DNA from: Pascua guehoae
Taxonomy: Eukaryota > Basidiomycota > Tremellomycetes > Trichosporonales > Trichosporonaceae
Direction of reading: 5' to 3'
NCBI GenBank assembly: GCA_001600415.1
Contig: BCJX01000002.1
Coordinates: forward strand, 796,517-860,516
DNA: 64,000 nucleotides
Shown: positions 60,609-64,000 of the stretch, one piece after another
How positions within the stretch are numbered: the stretch's first letter is position 1
How the letters are laid out: every line of letters begins with the position of its first letter
The notes under the pieces: model-generated
Told to the model about the DNA's origin: nothing
Database searches by the model: none
Seen by the model: only the letters and a program-made list of their open reading frames with translations
Position numbers and translations under genes: made by a program

Positions 60609-63600
60609 GGGCGGGGTCGAGGAAAAGGTAGCCAGAGGTTGGGAATAGGGGGGTGCGAGTTGGCGAGGAACGGTGCGCAAAGCCGCTAGAGTTCGAGGTT
60701 CGAGATGCGACAGTTGATGGCGAGGCGGAACACCACACGTCAGTTCGAGGGTGATGTGCGAGGCAATGGGAACGAGTGCGAAGACAAAGGGGGGAAGGTG
60801 TTGGATGATAAGAGGGAAAGGAAGAGGATGGATGGATGACAAGGGAAAGAAAAAGAGGTTTGCGAAACCCGGGCGGCGGTGGTGGTTGTGGTTGTGGTTG
60901 TGGTGGTGGTGGTGGTTGAAAGGAAAGGCCTTTGACAAAGAGTGTAAGCCACCAGCTACCAGAGAGAGAGAGCGAGCAAGCAGCGAGCGCACAGTGCACA
61001 CAGAGTGCACAGTGCAGAGCCAGGTACAGTGTGTGGCCGATGATGTCAAGGGGGCATGCCCTCTAACAGTAGTGTCGTGTCGTTTTACGGTACTGTACGG
61101 TATGCTAGCCAGCCAGCCAAAGCCAAAGCCGTGCGCAGCCCAAAAAGGTCGCACCCAGGCGGGCAATTAGGCAGGCAGCTAGGCAGGCAAACAGCCAGCC
61201 AGGCACTGGGTGTGGTGGGGATTGGGATTTGGATTGGATAGGCAATAGCAGGCCAAACCCTCAAACCCAGAGTGCCAGGACAATAAAAAGGTAAAAAAAA
61301 AAAAACGCCCAATCTACTGGGGGGGCGCTAGGGAACATGGACTCGACAATAGCTCTACCGCCTTCTGCCTAGTACTTTACTGCAACGTAGTTTTCGTTCA
61401 AAGCGCGCATCATTGACGTGCGCGCGTGTTGTAATGGCGAGCAGTTAGTCTGCAGCGCTTGATGTTTGGAGGCGGCGTCTTTGGTTCAGAGACGATTTTA
61501 ATGACCGCCTGTCGACCGGCTGAAGCTGCTTTGAAGCAAGCGAGGTTCGCGAGGCGAGCTCAGCTGGCATCTGGCTGGTTGACATGAGAGTTGGACCCAG
61601 AGAATACAAAGGGGAGGGGGAGGGGACCGAGGGTATTCGAGGGCACGAGGGTACGAGGGGGATGAGGGGGAGGGGAGGAATGTGAACAGGACATACAAGG
61701 AGGACCCTTTTCCTCTTCCAAACCAAAAGGCGTAGAGGCCTAGAGGCGCAGTGACAGTGAGTGACCCACCCACAAGCCACAAGGCCTCAAAGTGCACAAG
61801 TCTAGATCTCTCCCCCCAACCGGTCGGCCGCCCGGGAGGGGTGGTCAATGCGCAAAGGGCGTCGTTAACCCTGAAGTATCCGACAATGACGCAATCCCAT
61901 CCAGTTTGTAGCGAATCGCCACGTGAAAACAATCCGATGCCGGCATGTCCCCCATTGTCCCTTGCCTGAGCCTTCAACGGTCGACCACCCAGCAACCACC
62001 CAAGCAGCATTTGGCAACAACACAACGACCTGCACAACCGCCTGCGGCCAACAACAACAGAGGGCTCGGCCGAGGATGAGCAGGTGCTTGGCAGCTTGCA
62101 CAACTCTACTTTATTAGGCATAACTGACCAAAGCGGGGCACCAGCAAGTGATAACGTCTGCCGAGGTCACGGGGTGCGGGATGCAGAGCACCAAGGTGAT
62201 CTATCTCTTCTTGATCGAGGTAATGTGACGCTTGGACTTGGCTTTCGTCCTCATCCCAAGCTCGTGGTGATATTCATGACAGCTGCCAGAGGTCCATGTG
62301 CCCCACTCCCGTACTGTTCAACGGTGCTCCTTTTGAAGACTACGGTAGGTACTGTAGGAGACCTGGGCGCATCATCTGACCCTAGGACTGCGTATCTGCG
62401 CATGGGCTGCCACACATTTACTCCACAGTGTGCATGCAGTTGGCCACCGTTTGCCTCTGCAATCACGAGCTTGGGCCTTGTCACTATTTGGATGGACAAC
62501 ATTGAAGCCAAACCCGGAGAGAAGCCGGCTTGGTGTGGCATGTGGCAGCTGGTCCAAGACATGCAAGACACCCTACACCCTAACGGCATCGCCCAGCTAT
62601 CAAACTTGGGATGACGAATCAGCGCTGGGCGTTTCTATTGCTCCGAGTAGACAGGGGCAGCGGTCGGTCACACATTGTACTTGGAGATCGAATATCTGCA
62701 GTAGATTACGCTGACGACGCTACATCCAGTCGGACGACGCTGGGGGCCGCAAGTGCATCCGAGGTGAAGCATACATGTGCACAAGCAGGCAAGCCCAGAC
62801 ACGATCGGTCACTCGCATGTCTGCACACCGTTCCCCAGGACCCCACACCTGGGCTGCATGTTGGTGCGGGACCCTGGCAGCACAGCAGCTGGGGCTTCCA
62901 GTAGCCAAGGGCCGACCGCCCAATCGGTAGTAAGTTCTCTCAAGACCGACGACAGGGGCGGTGGGGGGACCAAAGTACATACTATGCCTAAGCCCCTAAC
63001 TCACGCCGAGAACCAGCTGAGCATGAAGAAGAACGGGATAGTAAACGAAAGTGTTGTACGAATGCCCAGCAAGTCGTCCCCAGTCATGACTCTAGCACTG
63101 CCACATGCCCTCACGCGCACATTCCCCAAGCGGCCGCGGTTGCACGCGACCGATGGACATGTGACATTGCATGGTAATCAAGGATCGCAGGCAGAGAGGC
63201 TGACCCAAATGCCAAGAAGGCCCTTTCATTAGGCCGAGACCTCTAAACGTGCCCCTCGTTTATTAATGTCGACCAGAGTACGTGCCAGGTGAGTTTGGAT
63301 GCGTCCGAGTGGTCGGTTTTGGCCCAGGTTCGCTGGGCAGGGACCAGGAACGGCCTCATTTTGGGCCCCTGAACGGATCTCTTAGCTGAGCACCCCCCTC
63401 GTCTTCAGCGCATCGGCCCGGCCCGAAACCCCCCTCAAGCCGAATCCCTTCCTCCACGCTGCGGCAGTGGCGATGCGATGTGGTGGCCAGCGTGCACTAT
63501 GGCCAGAATATATTGGGAGTAGGGGCCCAGGAGGGATAGCCCGGGCCGAGGCCGGCGTCGTTTCCAACCCCACCCATGTGCACATGTGCACACGCACAGC

Positions 63601-64000
63601 TTTCAGTTACGAGGTACCAGCATCGATCCAAAGAAAGATCCAAAAACCCCAATCGTGCGGAGCACTCACGGGCTTGGCGTGGCAAATTCATGCTCGACAT
63701 TTTGCTAGTCTCACTCTCACGCGTCCTGTACTCTTTACTTATAATCAAACTAGGCCGGCCCTCTTTCTCATAACGTCTCATCTGCCCGTCCCTCCCTAAT
63801 CTAGACGCCACCGACACGTCTCGGCGCTCGCACAATTCGCCGCTTGGGGAAGGATATCTCTCGCAAGTACGCTAGTGCCCAAACGCAAACAACGTGCGCC
63901 ACCCCGTTCGCTGCCCAGCCCTATAAACCACTCCCCGCCGCAGACACTCCGTCACCGCCGTCGCCAGGTTGCGAACTGCTTGCCCGAGTCGCGAGGACGG
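60609..64000. other. Gene-free right end of the window
   Basis: It begins with the YPD1 promoter, which has GGTGGT/GTTGTG repeats near 60880-60915 and (GAGA)n at 60962-60972. A run of A lies near 61293-61304. Beyond that I see no supported gene up to 64000, only short frames without recognisable features. Confidence 0.5.
63922..63927 (+). promoter_or_regulatory. Possible TATA box of a gene beyond the window
   Basis: TATAAA lies about 75 bases before the window end and is followed by CT- and CG-rich sequence, as before the OPT gene. No start codon in good context follows within the window, so this is only suggestive. Confidence 0.3.

Noticed and set aside
61445..61580. Minus-strand 46-codon frame starting MSTSQMPAEL
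   Set aside because: It looks slightly protein-like but has no family match, no splice partner and no clear promoter.
1..64000. tRNA, rRNA, CRISPR arrays and intact transposons
   Set aside because: I looked for T-loop patterns, regular spaced repeats, and reverse transcriptase or transposase motifs and saw none that hold up. Covariance-model and repeat searches would be decisive but could not be run.

Overview
The window is nuclear DNA from a GC-rich fungus, very probably a basidiomycete yeast of the Tremellomycetes; a Trichosporonales or Cryptococcus-like relative would fit, but the order is inference. The signs are short introns (mostly about 45-65 nt) with GTRNGT donors, CTRAY branch points and YAG acceptors, strong GC bias in coding DNA, CT-rich leaders before start codons, and fungal proteins such as Ypd1, an OPT oligopeptide transporter, Lcb1 and a HisHF-type His7. 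There are two assembly gaps (20037-20271 and 56849-56896), both inside introns.

Layout. The end of HIS7 (+) enters from the left, followed by a 14-exon Doa4/USP8-like deubiquitinase (+, 2361-7497). A gene-free stretch of nearly 8 kb follows, rich in homopolymers and short tandem repeats. Then come a Kelch/BTB protein (+, 15442-18821), an unrecognised coiled-coil protein (+, 19476-23640) whose single intron of about 1.6 kb holds the first gap, a very small TFIIH subunit gene TFB5 (-, 24304-24774), LCB1 of serine palmitoyltransferase (+, 25390-27775) and an OPT transporter (+, 29896-33137).

The right half alternates in strand: an ArAE/DUF2421-type membrane protein (-, 33766-37872), a MED27-like Mediator subunit (+, 38398-40049), an ALKBH1-like dioxygenase (-, 40303-42570), TCTP/TMA19 (-, 43463-44522), the exportin CSE1 (+, 45395-49160), a very large proline-rich GATA zinc-finger protein (-, 49279-54941), an unrecognised protein with a possible tubby-like fold (+, 55800-58376) and the phosphorelay protein YPD1 (-, 59308-60608). 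The last 3.4 kb has no gene I can support.

The genes are housekeeping and regulatory functions that do not form one pathway: histidine synthesis, ubiquitin removal, sphingolipid synthesis, transport, transcription (TFIIH, Mediator, GATA factor), nucleic acid demethylation, nuclear transport and osmotic or oxidative stress signalling. Several pairs share divergent promoters (TFB5/LCB1, ArAE/MED27, TCTP/CSE1, GATA/tubby-like). Exon joins were worked out by hand from splice signals, reading phase and protein similarity, and every model given closes in frame from ATG to stop except HIS7, which is cut by the window edge. I did not find a clearly undescribed system. The most interesting signals are structural: micro-exons (one apparently of 7 nt), a 35-nt intron, a giant gapped intron flanked by inverted C-rich and G-rich DNA, diverged repeats in an AT-richer island, and the large gene desert.
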